Shown here one piece after another: positions 47,101 to 61,500 of a stretch of DNA of 64,000 nt. Position 1 is the stretch's first letter, and the number at the start of each line of letters is the position of its first letter. Source of the DNA: Hydractinia symbiolongicarpus (Eukaryota; Cnidaria; Hydrozoa; Anthoathecata; Hydractiniidae); assembly GCF_029227915.1 (NCBI RefSeq), contig NC_079887.1, positions 2,294,001-2,358,000 of the forward strand, written 5' to 3'. The notes beneath the pieces are model-generated. The model did not search any database. It saw only the letters and a program-made list of their open reading frames with translations, and had not been told where the DNA came from. The position numbers and the translations under genes were made by a program.

Positions 47101-49620
47101 GATTTTTTAAATTATTATCTCACCACTAAAACCCATGAGACTTGTAGTTTTTAAAAATGTTTTCATTTTTGATGAGACGCTGAATAAAAGAAGTTTAATC
47201 GCTGGCAAACGAAAACCCGCCATTTCCCGTAAACCCCGGACTCGGCCCGCATAGTCAAAAGTATACAAAGAAAGTACCCAGGGAGTAAACTCATTTCCCG
47301 AACGATTTTTTAAATTATTTTTTCACCACTAAAACGCATGAGACTTGTAGTTTTCAAAATTGTTTTCATTTTTGATGAGACGCTGAATAAAAGAAGTTTA
47401 ATCGCCGGCAAACGAAAACCTGCGATTTCCCGTAAAACGCGGACTCGGCCCGTATAGTCAAAAGTATACAAAGAAAGTACCCAGAGTGTAAACTCATTTC
47501 CCGAACGATTTTTTAAAATATTTTTTCACCACTAAAACGCATGAGACTTGTAGTTTTCAAAAATGTTTTCATTTTTGATGAGACGCTGAATTAAAGAAGT
47601 TTAATCGCCGGCATTTCCCGTAAATCCCGGACTCGGCCCGTATAGTAATGAAAGAACCCGGGATGTAAACTCATTTCCCGAACGATTTTTTAAATTATTA
47701 TCTCACCACTAAAACCCATGAGACTTGTAGTTTTTAAAAATGTTTTCATTTTTGATGAGACGCTCAATAAAAGAAGTTTAAACGCCGGCAAAAGAAAACC
47801 CGCGACTTCCCGTAAATCCCGGACTCGGCCCGTATAGTTAAAAGTATACAAAGAAAGTACCCAGTAGTTTTCAAAAATGTTTTCATTTTTGATGAGACGC
47901 TGAATTAAAGAAGTTTAATCGCCGGCATTTCCCGTAAATCCCGGACTCGGCCCGTATAGTAATGAAAGAACCCGGGATGTAAACTCATTTCCCGAACGAT
48001 TTTTTAAATTATTATCTCACCACTAAAACCCATGAGACTTGTAGTTTTTAAAAATGTTTTCATTTTTGATGAGACGCTGAATAAAAGAAGTTTAATCGCT
48101 GGCAAACGAAAACCCGCCATTTCCCGTAAACCCCGGACTCGGCCCGCATAGTCAAAAGTATACAAAGAAAGTACCCAGGGAGTAAACTCATTTCCCGAAC
48201 GATTTTTTAAATTATTTTTTCACCACTAAAACGCATGAGACTTGTAGTTTTCAAAATTGTTTTCATTTTTGATGAGACGCTGAATAAAAGAAGTTTAATC
48301 GCCGGCAAACGAAAACCTGCGATTTCCCGTAAAACGCGGACTCGGCCCGTATAGTCAAAAGTATACAAAGAAAGTACCCAGAGTGTAAACTCATTTCCCG
48401 AACGATTTTTTAAAATATTTTTTCACCACTAAAACGCATGAGACTTGTAGTTTTCAAAAATGTTTTCATTTTTGATGAGACGCTGAATTAAAGAAGTTTA
48501 ATCGCCGGCATTTCCCGTAAATCCCGGACTCGGCCCGTATAGTAATGAAAGAACCCGGGATGTAAACTCATTTCCCGAACGATTTTTTAAATTATTATCT
48601 CACCACTAAAACCCATGAGACTTGTAGTTTTTAAAAATGTTTTCATTTTTGATGAGACGCTGAATAAAAGAAGTTTAATCGCTGGCAAACGAAAACCCGC
48701 CATTTCCCGTAAACCCCGGACTCGGCCCGCATAGTCAAAAGTATACAAAGAAAGTACCCAGGGAGTAAACTCATTTCCCGAACGATTTTTTAAATTATTT
48801 TTTCACCACTAAAACGCATGAGACTTGTAGTTTTCAAAATTGTTTTCATTTTTGATGAGACGCTGAATAAAAGAAGTTTAATCGCCGGCAAACGAAAACC
48901 TGCGATTTCCCGTAAAACGCGGACTCGGCCCGTATAGTCAAAAGTATACAAAGAAAGTACCCAGAGTGTAAACTCATTTCCCGAACGATTTTTTAAAATA
49001 TTTTTTCACCACTAAAACGCATGAGACTTGTAGTTTTCAAAAATGTTTTCATTTTTGATGAGACGCTGAATTAAAGAAGTTTAATCGCCGGCATTTCCCG
49101 TAAATCCCGGACTCGGCCCGTATAGTAATGAAAGCACCCGGGATGTAAACTCATTTCCCGAACGATTTTTTAAATTATTATCTCACCACTAAAACCCATG
49201 AGACTTGTAGTTTTTAAAAATGTTTTCATTTTTGATGAGACGCTGAATAAAAGAAGTTTAATCGCTGGCAAACGAAAACCCGCCATTTCCCGTAAACCCC
49301 GGACTCGGCCCGCATAGTCAAAAGTATACAAAGAAAGTACCCAGGGAGTAAACTCATTTCCCGAACGATTTTTTAAATTATTTTTTCACCACTAAAACGC
49401 ATGAGACTTGTAGTTTTCAAAATTGTTTTCATTTTTGATGAGACGCTGAATAAAAGAAGTTTAATCGCCGGCAAACGAAAACCTGCGATTTCCCGTAAAA
49501 CGCGGACTCGGCCCGTATAGTCAAAAGTATACAAAGAAAGTACCCAGAGTGTAAACTCATTTCCCGAACGTTTTTTTAAATTATTATTTCACCACTAAAG
49601 CCCATGAGACTTGTAGTTTT
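46960..49620 (+). repeat. 582-bp trimer higher-order repeat with one collapsed unit
   Basis: The 177-bp monomer (GGCATTTCCCG) occurs at 47030, 47611, 47926, 48508 and 49092, with spacings of 581, 315, 582 and 584. The trimer is 177 + about 203 + about 202. The 315-bp interval is a deleted unit whose junction lies at about 47864, where CCCAG runs straight into TAGTTTTC. Confidence 0.85.
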
Positions 49621-49799
49621 TAAAAATGTTTTCATTTTTGATGAGACGCTGAATAAAAGAAGTTTAAACGCCGGCAAAAGAAAACCCGCGACTTCCCGTA
49701 AATCCCGGACTCGGCCCGTATAGTTAAAAGTATACAAAGAAAGTACCCAGGGAGTAAACTCATTTCCCGAACGATTTTTTAAAATATTTTTTCACCACT

Positions 49800-50600
49800 A
49801 AAACGCATGAGACTTGTAGTTTTCAAAAATGTTTTCATTTTTGATGAGACGCTGAATAAAAGAAGTTTAATCGCCGGCATTTCCCGTAAATCCCGGACTC
49901 GGCCCGTATAGTAATGAAAGAACCCGGGATGTAAACTCATTTCCCGAACGATTTTTTAAATTATTATCTCACCACTAAAACCCATGAGACTTGTAGTTTT
50001 TAAAAATGTTTTCATTTTTGATGAGACGCTGAATAAAAGAAGTTTAATCGCCGGCAAACGAAAACCTGCAATTTCCCGTAAATCCCGGACTCGGCCCGTA
50101 TAGTCGAATGTATACAAAGAAAGTACCCTGTGAGTAAACTCATTTCCCGAACGATTTTTTATAATATTTTTTCACCACTAAAACGCATGAGACTTGTAGT
50201 TTTCAAAAATGTTTTCATTTTTGATGAGACGCTGAATAAAAGAAGTTTAATCGCCGGCATTTCCCGTAAATCCCGGACTCGGCCCGTATAGTAATGAAAG
50301 AACCCGGGATGTAAACTCATTTCCCGAACGATTTTTTAAATTATTATCTCACCACTAAAACCCATGAGACTTGTAGTTTTTAAAAATGTTTTCATTTTTG
50401 ATGAGACGCTGAATAAAAGAAGTTTAATCGCCGGCAAACGAAAACCTGCGATTTCCCGTAAATCCCGGACTCGGCCCGTATAGTCAAATGTATACAAAGA
50501 AAGTACCCTGTGAGTAAACTCATTTCCCGAACGATTTTTTATAATATTTTTTCACCACTAAAACGCATGAGACTTGTAGTTTTCAAAAATGTTTTCATTT
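49800..50600 (+). repeat. About 380-bp dimer repeat, two copies
   Basis: GAACCCGGGATG occurs at about 49920 and 50300. Each is followed by a monomer with the marker ACCCTGTGAGTAAAC, so a 177-bp and a 203-bp monomer alternate twice. Confidence 0.75.
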
Positions 50601-53600
50601 TTGATGAGACGCTGAATAAAAGAAGTTTAATCGCCGGCAAACGAAAACCTGCGATTTCCCGTAAATCCCGGACTCGGCCCGTATAGTAATGAAAGTACCC
50701 GGGATGTTAACTCATTTCCCGAACGATTTTTTAAGTTATTATTTCACCACTAAAACCCATGAGACTTGTAGTTTTTAAAAATGTTTTCATTTTTGATGAG
50801 ACGCTGAATAAAAGAAGTTTAATCGCCGGCAAACGAAAACCTGCGATTTCCCGTAAATCCCGGACTCGGCCCATATAGTCGAATGTATACAAAGAAAGTA
50901 CCCTGTGAGTAAACTCATTTCCCGAACGATTTTTTAAAATATTTTTTCACCACTAAAACGCATGAGACTTGTAGTTTTCAAAAATGTTTTCATTTTTGAT
51001 GAGACGCTGAATAAAAGAAGTTTAATCGCCGGCAAACGAAAACCTGCGATTTCCCGTAAATCCCGGACTCGGCCCGTATAGTAATGAAAGTACCCGGGAT
51101 GTAAACTCATTTCCCAAACGATTTTTTAAGTTATTATTTCACCACTAAAACCCATGAGACTTGTAGTTTTCAAAAATGTTTTCATTTTTGATGAGACGCT
51201 GAATAAAAGAAGTTTAATCGCCGGCAAACGAAAACCCGCCATTTCCCGTAAACCCCGGACTCGGCCTGCATAGTCAAAAGTATACAAAGAAAGTACCCAG
51301 GGAGTAAACTCATTTCCCGAACGATTTTTTAAATTATATTTTCACCACTAAAACGCATGAGACTTGTAGTTTTCAAAATTGTTTTCATTTTTGATGAGAC
51401 GCTGAATAAAAGAAGTTTAATCGCCGGCAAACGAAAACCTGCGATTTCCCGTAAATCCCGGACTCGGCTCGTATAGTCAAAAGTATACCAAGAAAGTACC
51501 CAGAGTGTAAACTCATTTCCCGAACGTTTTTTTAAATTATTATTTCACCACTAAAGCCCATGAGACTTGTAGTTTTTAAAAATGTTTTCATTTTTGATGA
51601 GACGCTGAATAAAAGAAGTTTAAACGCCGGCAAAAGAAAACCCGCGACTTCCCGTAAATCCCGGACTCGGCCCGTATAGTTAAAAGTATACAAAGAAAGT
51701 ACCCAGGGATTAAACTCATTTCCCGAACGATTTTTTAAAATATTTTTTCACCACTAAAACGCATGAGACTTGTAGTTTTCAAAAATGTTTTCATTTTTGA
51801 TGAGACGCTGAATAAAAGAAGTTTAATCGCCGGCAAACGAAAACTTGCGATTTCCCGTAAATCCCGGACTCAGCCCGTATAGTAATGAAAGTACCCGGGA
51901 TGTAAACTCATTTCCCGAACGATTTTTTAAATTATTATTTCACCACTAAAACCCATGAGACTTGTAGATTTTAAAAATGTTTTCATTTTTGATGAGACGC
52001 TGAATAAAAGAAGTTTAATCGCCGGCAAACGAAAACCCGCCAATTCCCGTAAACCCCGGACTCGGCCCGCATAGTCAAAAGTATACAAAGAAAGTACCCA
52101 GGGAGTAAACTCATTTCCCGAACGATTTTTTAAATTATTTTTTCACCACTAAAACGCATGAGACTTGTAGTTTTCAAAATTGTTTTCATTTTTGATGAGA
52201 CGCTGAATAAAAGAAGTTTAATCGCCGGCAAACGAAAACCTGCGATTTCCCGTAAATCCCGGACTCGGCCCGTATAGTCAAAAGTATACAAAGAAAGTAC
52301 CCAGGGTGTAAACTCATTTCCCGAACGATTTTTTAAATTATTATTTCACCACTAAAACGCATGAGACTTGTAGTTTTCAAAAATGTTTTCATTTTTGATG
52401 AGACGCTTAATGAAAATGGTTTAATCGCCAGCAAACGAAGACCCGCGATTTCCCGTAAATCCCGGGCTTGGCCCGTATAGTCGAATGTATACAAAGGAAG
52501 TACCCTGTGAGTAAACTCCTTTCCAAAACGATTTTTTAAATTATTTTTTCACCACTAAAACGCATGAGACTTGTAGTTTTCAAAAATGTTTTCATTTTTG
52601 ATAAGACGCTGAATAAAAGAAGTTTAATCGCCGGCAAACGAAAACCTGCGATTTCCCGTAAATCCTGGACTCGGCCCGTATAGTAATGAAAGTACCCGGG
52701 ATGTAAACTCATTTCCCAAACGATTTTTTAAGTTATTATTTCACCACTAAAACCCATGAGACTTGTAGTTTTCAAAAATGTTTTCATTTTTGATGAGACG
52801 CTGAATAAAAGAAGTTTAATCGCCGGCAAACGAAAACCTGCGATTTCCCGTAAATCCCGGACTCGGCCCGTATAGTAATGAAAGTACCCGGGATGTTAAC
52901 TCATTTCCCGAACGATTTTTTAAGTTATTATTTCACCACTAAAACCCATGAGACTTGTAGTTTTTAAAAATGTTTTCATTTTTGATGAGACGCTGAATAA
53001 AAGAAGTTTAATCGCCGGCAAACGAAAACCTGCGATTTCCCGTAAATCCCGGACTCGGCCCATATAGTCGAATGTATACAAAGAAAGTACCCTGTGAGTA
53101 AACTCATTTCCCGAACGATTTTTTAAAATATTTTTTCACCACTAAAACGCATGAGACTTGTAGTTTTCAAAAATGTTTTCATTTTTGATGAGACGCTGAA
53201 TAAAAGAAGTTTAATCGCCGGCAAACGAAAACCTGCGATTTCCCGTAAATCCCGGACTCGGCCCGTATAGTAATGAAAGTACCCGGGATGTAAACTCATT
53301 TCCCAAACGATTTTTTAAGTTATTATTTCACCACTAAAACCCATGAGACTTGTAGTTTTCAAAAATGTTTTCATTTTTGATGAGACGCTGAATAAAAGAA
53401 GTTTAATCGCCGGCAAACGAAAACCCGCCATTTCCCGTAAACCCCGGACTCGGCCTGCATAGTCAAAAGTATACAAAGAAAGTACCCAGGGAGTAAACTC
53501 ATTTCCCGAACGATTTTTTAAATTATATTTTCACCACTAAAACGCATGAGACTTGTAGTTTTCAAAATTGTTTTCATTTTTGATGAGACGCTGAATAAAA

Positions 53601-54960
53601 GAAGTTTAATCGCCGGCAAACGAAAACCTGCGATTTCCCGTAAATCCCGGACTCGGCTCGTATAGTCAAAAGTATACAAAGAAAGTACCCAGAGTGTAAA
53701 CTCATTTCCCGAACGTTTTTTTAAATTATTATTTCACCACTAAAGCCCATGAGACTTGTAGTTTTTAAAAATGTTTTCATTTTTGATGAGACGCTGAATA
53801 AAAGAAGTTTAAACGCCGGCAAAAGAAAACCCGCGACTTCCCGTAAATCCCGGACTCGGCCCGTATAGTTAAAAGTATACAAAGAAAGTACCCAGGGATT
53901 AAACTCATTTCCCGAACGATTTTTTAAAATATTTTTTCACCACTAAAACGCATGAGACTTGTAGTTTTCAAAAATGTTTTCATTTTTGATGAGACGCTGA
54001 ATAAAAGAAGTTTAATCGCCGGCAAACGAAAACTTGCGATTTCCCGTAAATCCCGGACTCAGCCCGTATAGTAATGAAAGTACCCGGGATGTAAACTCAT
54101 TTCCCGAACGATTTTTTAAATTATTATTTCACCACTAAAACCCATGAGACTTGTAGATTTTAAAAATGTTTTCATTTTTGATGAGACGCTGAATAAAAGA
54201 AGTTTAATCGCCGGCAAACGAAAACCCGCCAATTCCCGTAAACCCCGGACTCGGCCCGCATAGTCAAAAGTATACAAAGAAAGTACCCAGGGAGTAAACT
54301 CATTTCCCGAACGATTTTTTAAATTATTTTTTCACCACTAAAACGCATGAGACTTGTAGTTTTCAAAATTGTTTTCATTTTTGATGAGACGCTGAATAAA
54401 AGAAGTTTAATCGCCGGCAAACGAAAACCTGCGATTTCCCGTAAATCCCGGACTCGGCCCGTATAGTCAAAAGTATACAAAGAAAGTACCCAGGGTGTAA
54501 ACTCATTTCCCGAACGATTTTTTAAATTATTATTTCACCACTAAAACGCATGAGACTTGTAGTTTTCAAAAATGTTTTCATTTTTGATGAGACGCTTAAT
54601 GAAAATGGTTTAATCGCCAGCAAACGAAGACCCGCGATTTCCCGTAAATCCCGGGCTTGGCCCGTATAGTCGAATGTATACAAAGGAAGTACCCTGTGAG
54701 TAAACTCCTTTCCAAAACGATTTTTTAAATTATTTTTTCACCACTAAAACGCATGAGACTTGTAGTTTTCAAAAATGTTTTCATTTTTGATAAGACGCTG
54801 AATAAAAGAAGTTTAATCGCCGGCAAACGAAAACCTGCGATTTCCCGTAAATCCTGGACTCGGCCCGTATAGTAATGAAAGTACCCGGGATGTAAACTCA
54901 TTTCCCAAACGATTTTTTAAGTTATTATTTCACCACTAAAACCCATGAGACTTGTAGTTT
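50600..54960 (+). repeat. 2189-bp higher-order repeat, two copies
   Basis: The rare GGGATGTTAACTC monomer lies at 50701 and 52890, and the diverged CTTAATGAAAATGG monomer at about 52405 and 54592. Intervening variants (GGCCTGCATAG, GGCTCGTATAG, TGTAGATTTTAAA) keep the same order. One difference is TATACCAAG near 51484 against TATACAAAG in the second unit. Confidence 0.85.
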
Positions 54961-55599
54961 TCAAAAATGTTTTCATTTTTGATGAGACGCTGAATAAAAG
55001 AAGTTTAATCGCCGCCAAACGAAAACCTGCGATTTCCCGTAAATCCCGGACTCGGCCCGTATAGTCAAAAGTATACAAAGAAAGTACCCAGGGTGTAAAC
55101 TCATTTCCCGAACGATTTTTTAAATTATTATTTCACCACTAAAGCCCATGAGACTTGTAGTTTTTAAAAATGTTTTCATTTTTGATGAGACGCTCAATAA
55201 AAGAAGTTTAATCGCCGGCAAACGAAAACCCGCCAATTCCCGTAAACCCCGGACTCGGCCCGCATAGTCAAAAGTATACAAAGAAAGTACCCAGGGAGTA
55301 AACTCATTTCCCGAACGATTTTTTACATTATTTTTTCACCACTAAAACGCATGAGACTTGTAGTTTTCAAAATTGTTTTCATTTTTGATGAGACGCTGAA
55401 TAAAAGAAGTTTAATCGCCGGCAAACGAAAACCTGCGATTTCCCGTAAATCCCGGACTCGGCCCGTATAGTCAAAAGTATACAAAGAAAGTACCCAGGGT
55501 GTAAACTCATTTCCCGAACGATTTTTTAAATTATTATTTCACCACTAAAACGCCTGAGACTTGTAGTTTTCAAAAATGTTTTCATTTTTGATGAGACGC

Positions 55600-58500
55600 T
55601 TAATGAAAATGGTTTAATCGCCAGCAAACGAAAACCCGCGATTTCCCGTAAATCCTGGGCTTGGCCCGTATAGTCGAATGTATACAAAGGAAGTACCCTG
55701 TGAGTAAACTCCTTTCCAGAACGATTTTTTAAATTATCTTTTCACCACTAAAACGCATGAGACTTGTAGTTTTCAAAAATGTTTTCATTTTTGATGAGAC
55801 GCTGAATAAAAGAAGTTTAATCGCCGGCAAATGAAAACCCGCCATTTCCCGTAAACCCCGGACTCGGCCCGTTTAGTAATGAAAGTACCCGGGATGTAAA
55901 CTCATTTCCCGAACGATTTTTTAAGTTATTATTTCACCACTAAAACCCATGAGACTTGTAGTTTTCAAAAATGTTTTCATTTTTGATGAGACGCTGAATA
56001 AAAGTAGTTTAATCGCCGGCAAACGAAAACCTGCGATTTCCCGTAAATCCCGGACTCGGCCCGTATAGTCAAAAGTATACAAAGAAAGTACCCAGGGAGT
56101 AAACTCATTTCCCGAACGATTTTTTAAATTATTATTTCACCACTAAAACGCATGAGACTTGTAGTTTTTAAAAATGTTTTCATTTTTCATGAGACGCTGA
56201 ATAAAAGAAGTTTAATCGCCGGCAAACGAAAACCCGCCATTTCCCGTAAACCCCGGACTCGGCCCGCATAGTCAAAAGTATACAAAGAAAGTACCCAGGG
56301 AGTAAACTCATTTCCCGAACGATTTTTTAAATTATTTTTTCACCACTGAAACGCATGAGACTTGTAGTTTTCAAAAATGTTTTCATTTTTGATGAGACGC
56401 TGAATAAAAGAAGTTTAATCGCCGGCAAACGAAAACCTGCGATTTCCCGTAAATCCCGGACTCGGCCCGTATAGTCAAAAGTATACAAAGAAAGTACCCA
56501 GGGTGTAAACTCATTTCCCGAACGATTTTTTAAATTATTATTTCACCACTAAAGCCCATGAGACTTGTAGTTTTTAAAAATGTTTCCATTTTTGATGAGA
56601 CGCTGAATAAAAGAAGTTTAATCGCCGGCAAACGAAAACCCGCCATTTCCCGTAAACCCCGGACTCGGCCTGCATAGTCAAAAGTATACAAAGAAAGTAC
56701 CCAGGGAGTAAACTCATTTCCCGAACGATTTTTTAAATTATATTTTCACCACTAAAACGCATGAGACTTGTAGTTTTCAAAATTGTTTTCATTTTTGATG
56801 AGACGCTGAATAAAAGAAGTTTAATCGCCGGCAAACGAAAACCTGCGATTTCCCGTAAATCCCGGACTCGGCCCGTATAGTCAAAAGTATACAAAGAAAG
56901 TACCCAGAGTGTAAACTCATTTCCCGAACGTTTTTTTAAATTATTATTTCACCACTAAAGCCCATGAGACTTGTAGTTTTTAAAAATGTTTTCATTTTTG
57001 ATGAGACGCTGAATAAAAGAAGTTTAATCGCCGGCAAACGAAAACTTGCGATTTCCCGTAAATCCCGGACTCAGCCCGTATAGTAATGAAAGTACCCGGG
57101 ATGTAAACTCATTTCCCGAACGATTTTTTAAATTATTATTTCACCACTAAAACCCATGAGACTTGTAGTTTTTAAAAATGTTTTCATTTTTGATGAGACG
57201 CTGAATAAAAGAAGTTTAATCGCCGGCAAACGAAAACCCGCCAATTCCCGTAAACCCCGGACTCGGCCCGCATAGTCAAAAGTATACAAAGAAAGTACCC
57301 AGGGAGTAAACTCATTTCCCGAACGATTTCTTAAATTATTTTTTCACCACTAAAACGCATGAGACTTGTAGTTTTCAAAAATGTTTTCATTTTTGATGAG
57401 ACGCTTAATGAAAATGGTTTAATCGCCAGCAAACGAAAACCCGCGATTTCCCGTAAATCCCGGGCTTGGCCCGTATAGTCGAATGTATACAAAGGAAGTA
57501 CCCTGTGAGTAAACTCCTTTCCAAAACGATTTTTTAAATTATCTTTTCACCACTAAAACGCATGAGACTTGTAGTTTTCAAAAATGTTTTCATTTTTGAT
57601 GAGACGCTGAATAAAAGAAGTTTAATCGCCGGCAAATGAAAACCCGCCATTTCCCGTAAACCCCGGACTCGGCCAGTTTAGTAATGAAAGTACCCGGGAT
57701 GTAAGCTCATTTCCCGAACGATTTTTTAAGTTATTATTTCACCACTAAAACCCATGAGACTTGTAGTTTTCAAAAATATTTTCATTTTTGATGAGACGCT
57801 GAATAAAAGAAGTTTAATCGCCGGCAAACGAAAACCTGCGATTTCCCGTAAATCCCGGACTCGGCCCGTATAGTCAAAAGTATACAAAGAAAGTACCCAG
57901 GGAGTAAACTCATTTCCCGAACGATTTTTTAAATTATATTTTCACCACTAAAACGCATGAGACTTGTAGTTTTCAAAATTGTTTTCATTTTTGATGAGAC
58001 GCTGAATAAAAGAAGTTTAATCGCCGGCAAACGAAAACCTGCGATTTCCCGTAAACCCCGGACTCGGCCCGTATAGTCAAAAGTATACAAAGAAAGTACC
58101 CAGAGTGTAAACTCATTTCCCGAACGTTTTTTTAAATTATTATTTCACCACTAAAGCCCATGAGACTTGTAGTTTTTAAAAATGTTTTCATTTTTGATGA
58201 GACGCTGAATAAAAGAAGTTTAAACGCCGGCAAAAGAAAACCCGCGACTTCCCGTAAATCCCGGACTCGGCCCGTATAGTTAAAAGTATACAAAGAAAGT
58301 ACCCAGGGATTAAACTCATTTCCCGAACGATTTTTTAAAATATTTTTTCACCACTAAAACGCATGAGACTTGTAGTTTTCAAAAATGTTTTCATTTTTGA
58401 TGAGACGCTGAATAAAAGAAGTTTAATCGCCGGCAAACGAAAACTTGCGATTTCCCGTAAATCCCGGACTCAGCCCGTATAGTAATGAAAGTACCCGGGA

Positions 58501-61500
58501 TGTAAACTCATTTCCCGAACGATTTTTTAAATTATTATTTCACCACTAAAACCCATGAGACTTGTAGATTTTAAAAATGTTTTCATTTTTGATGAGACGC
58601 TGAATAAAAGAAGTTTAATCGCCGGCAAACGAAAACCCGCCAATTCCCGTAAACCCCGGACTCGGCCCGCATAGTCAAAAGTATACAAAGAAAGTACCCA
58701 GGGAGTAAACTCATTTCGCGAACGATTTTTTAAATTATTTTTTCACCACTAAAACGCATGAGACTTGTAGTTTTCAAAATTGTTTTCATTTTTGATGAGA
58801 CGCTGAATAAAAGAAGTTTAATCGCCGGCAAACGAAAACCTGCGATTTCCCGTAAATCCCGGACTCGGCCCGTATAGTCAAAAGTATACAAAGAAAGTAC
58901 CCAGGGTGTAAACTCATTTCCCGAACGATTTTTTAAATTATTATTTCACCACTAAAACGCATGAGACTTGTAGTTTTCAAAAATGTTTTCATTTTTGATG
59001 AGACGCTTAATGAAAATGGTTTAATCGCCAGCAAACGAAAACCCGCGATTTCCCGTAAATCCCGGGCTTGGCCCGTATAGTCGAATGTATACAAAGGAAG
59101 TACCCTGTGAGTAAACTCCTTTCCAAAACGATTTTTTAAATTATTTTTTCACCACTAAAACGCATGAGACTTGTAGTTTTCAAAAATGTTTTCATTTTTG
59201 ATGAGACGCTGAATAAAAGAAGTTTAATCGCCGGCAAACGAAAACCTGCGATTTCCCGTAAATCCCGGACTCGGCCCGTATAGTCAAAAGTATACAAAGA
59301 AAGTACCCAGAGTGTAAACTCATTTCCCGAACGTTTTTTTAAATTATTATTTCACCACTAAAGCCCATGAGACTTGTAGTTTTTAAAAATGTTTTCATTT
59401 TTGATGAGACGCTGAATAAAAGAAGTTTAAACGCCGGCAAAAGAAAACCCGCGACTTCCCGTAAATCCCGGACTCGGCCCGTATAGTTAAAAGTATACAA
59501 AGAAAGTACCCAGGGATTAAACTCATTTCCCGAACGATTTTTTAAATTATTATTTCACCACTAAAACCCATGAGACTTGTAGATTTTAAAAATGTTTTCA
59601 TTTTTGATGAGACGCTGAATAAAAGAAGTTTAATCGCCGGCAAACGAAAACCCGCCAATTCCCGTAAACCCCGGACTCGGCCCGCATAGTCAAAAGTATA
59701 CAAAGAAAGTACCCAGGGAGTAAACTCATTTCGCGAACGATTTTTTAAATTATTTTTTCACCACTAAAACGCATGAGACTTGTAGTTTTCAAAATTGTTT
59801 TCATTTTTGATGAGACGCTGAATAAAAGAAGTTTAATCGCCGGCAAACGAAAACCTGCGATTTCCCGTAAATCCCGGACTCGGCCCGTATAGTCAAAAGT
59901 ATACAAAGAAAGTACCCAGGGTGTAAACTCATTTCCCGAACGATTTTTTAAATTATTATTTCACCACTAAAACGCATGAGACTTGTAGTTTTCAAAAATG
60001 TTTTCATTTTTGATGAGACGCTTAATGAAAATGGTTTAATCGCCAGCAAACGAAAACCCGCGATTTCCCGTAAATCCCGGGCTTGGCCCGTATAGTCGAA
60101 TGTATACAAAGGAAGTACCCTGTGAGTAAACTCCTTTCCAAAACGATTTTTTAAATTATTTTTTCACCACTAAAACGCATGAGACTTGTAGTTTTCAAAA
60201 ATGTTTTCATTTTTGATGAGACGCTGAATAAAAGAAGTTTAATCGCCGGCAAACGAAAACCTGCGATTTCCCGTAAATCCCGGACTCGGCCCGTATAGTA
60301 ATGAAAGTACCCGGGATGTAAACTCATTTCCCAAACGATTTTTTAAGTTATTATTTCACCACTAAAACCCATGAGACTTGTAGTTTTCAAAAATGTTTTC
60401 ATTTTTGATGAGACGCTGAATAAAAGAAGTTTAATCGCCGGCAAACGAAAACCTGCGATTTCCCGTAAATCCCGGACTCGGCCCGTATAGTCAAAAGTAT
60501 ACAAAGAAAGTACCCAGGGTGTAAACTCATTTCCCGAACGATTTTTTAAATTATTATTTCACCACTAAAGCCCATGAGACTTGTAGTTTTTAAAAATGTT
60601 TCCATTTTTGATGAGACGCTGAATAAAAGAAGTTTAATCGCCGGCAAACGAAAACCCGCCATTTCCCGTAAACCCCGGACTCGGCCTGCATAGTCAAAAG
60701 TATAGAAAGAAAGTACCCAGGAAGTAAACTCATTTCCCGAACGATTTTTTAAATTATATTTTCACCACTAAAACGCATGAGACTTGTAGTTTTCAAAATT
60801 GTTTTCATTTTTGATGAGACGCTGAATAAAAGAAGTTTAATCGCCGGCAAACGAAAACCTGCGATTTCCCGTAAATCCCGGACTCGGCCCGTATAGTCAA
60901 AAGTATACAAAGAAAGTACCCAGAGTGTAAACTCATTTCCCGAACGTTTTTTTAAATTATTATTTCACCACTAAAGCCCATGAGACTTGTAGTTTTTAAA
61001 AATGTTTTCATTTTTGATGAGACGCTGAATAAAAGAAGTTTAATCGCCGGCAAACGAAAACTTGCGATTTCCCGTAAATCCCGGACTCAGCCCGTATAGT
61101 AATGAAAGTACCCGGGATGTAAACTCATTTCCCGAACGATTTTTTAAATTATTATTTCACCACTAAAACCCATGAGACTTGTAGTTTTTAAAGATGTTTT
61201 CATTTTTGATGAGACGCTGAATAAAAGAAGTTTAATCGCCGGCAAACGAAAACCCGCCAATTCCCGTAAACCCCGGACTCGGCCCGCATAGTCAAAAGTA
61301 TACAAAGAAAGTACCCAGGGAGTAAACTCATTTCCCGAACGATTTTTTAAATTATTTTTTCACCACTAAAACGCATGAGACTTGTAGTTTTCAAAATTGT
61401 TTTCATTTTTGATGAGACGCTGAATAAAAGAAGTTTAATCGCCGGCAAACGAAAACCTGCGATTTCCCGTAAATCCCGGACTCGGCCCGTATAGTCAAAA

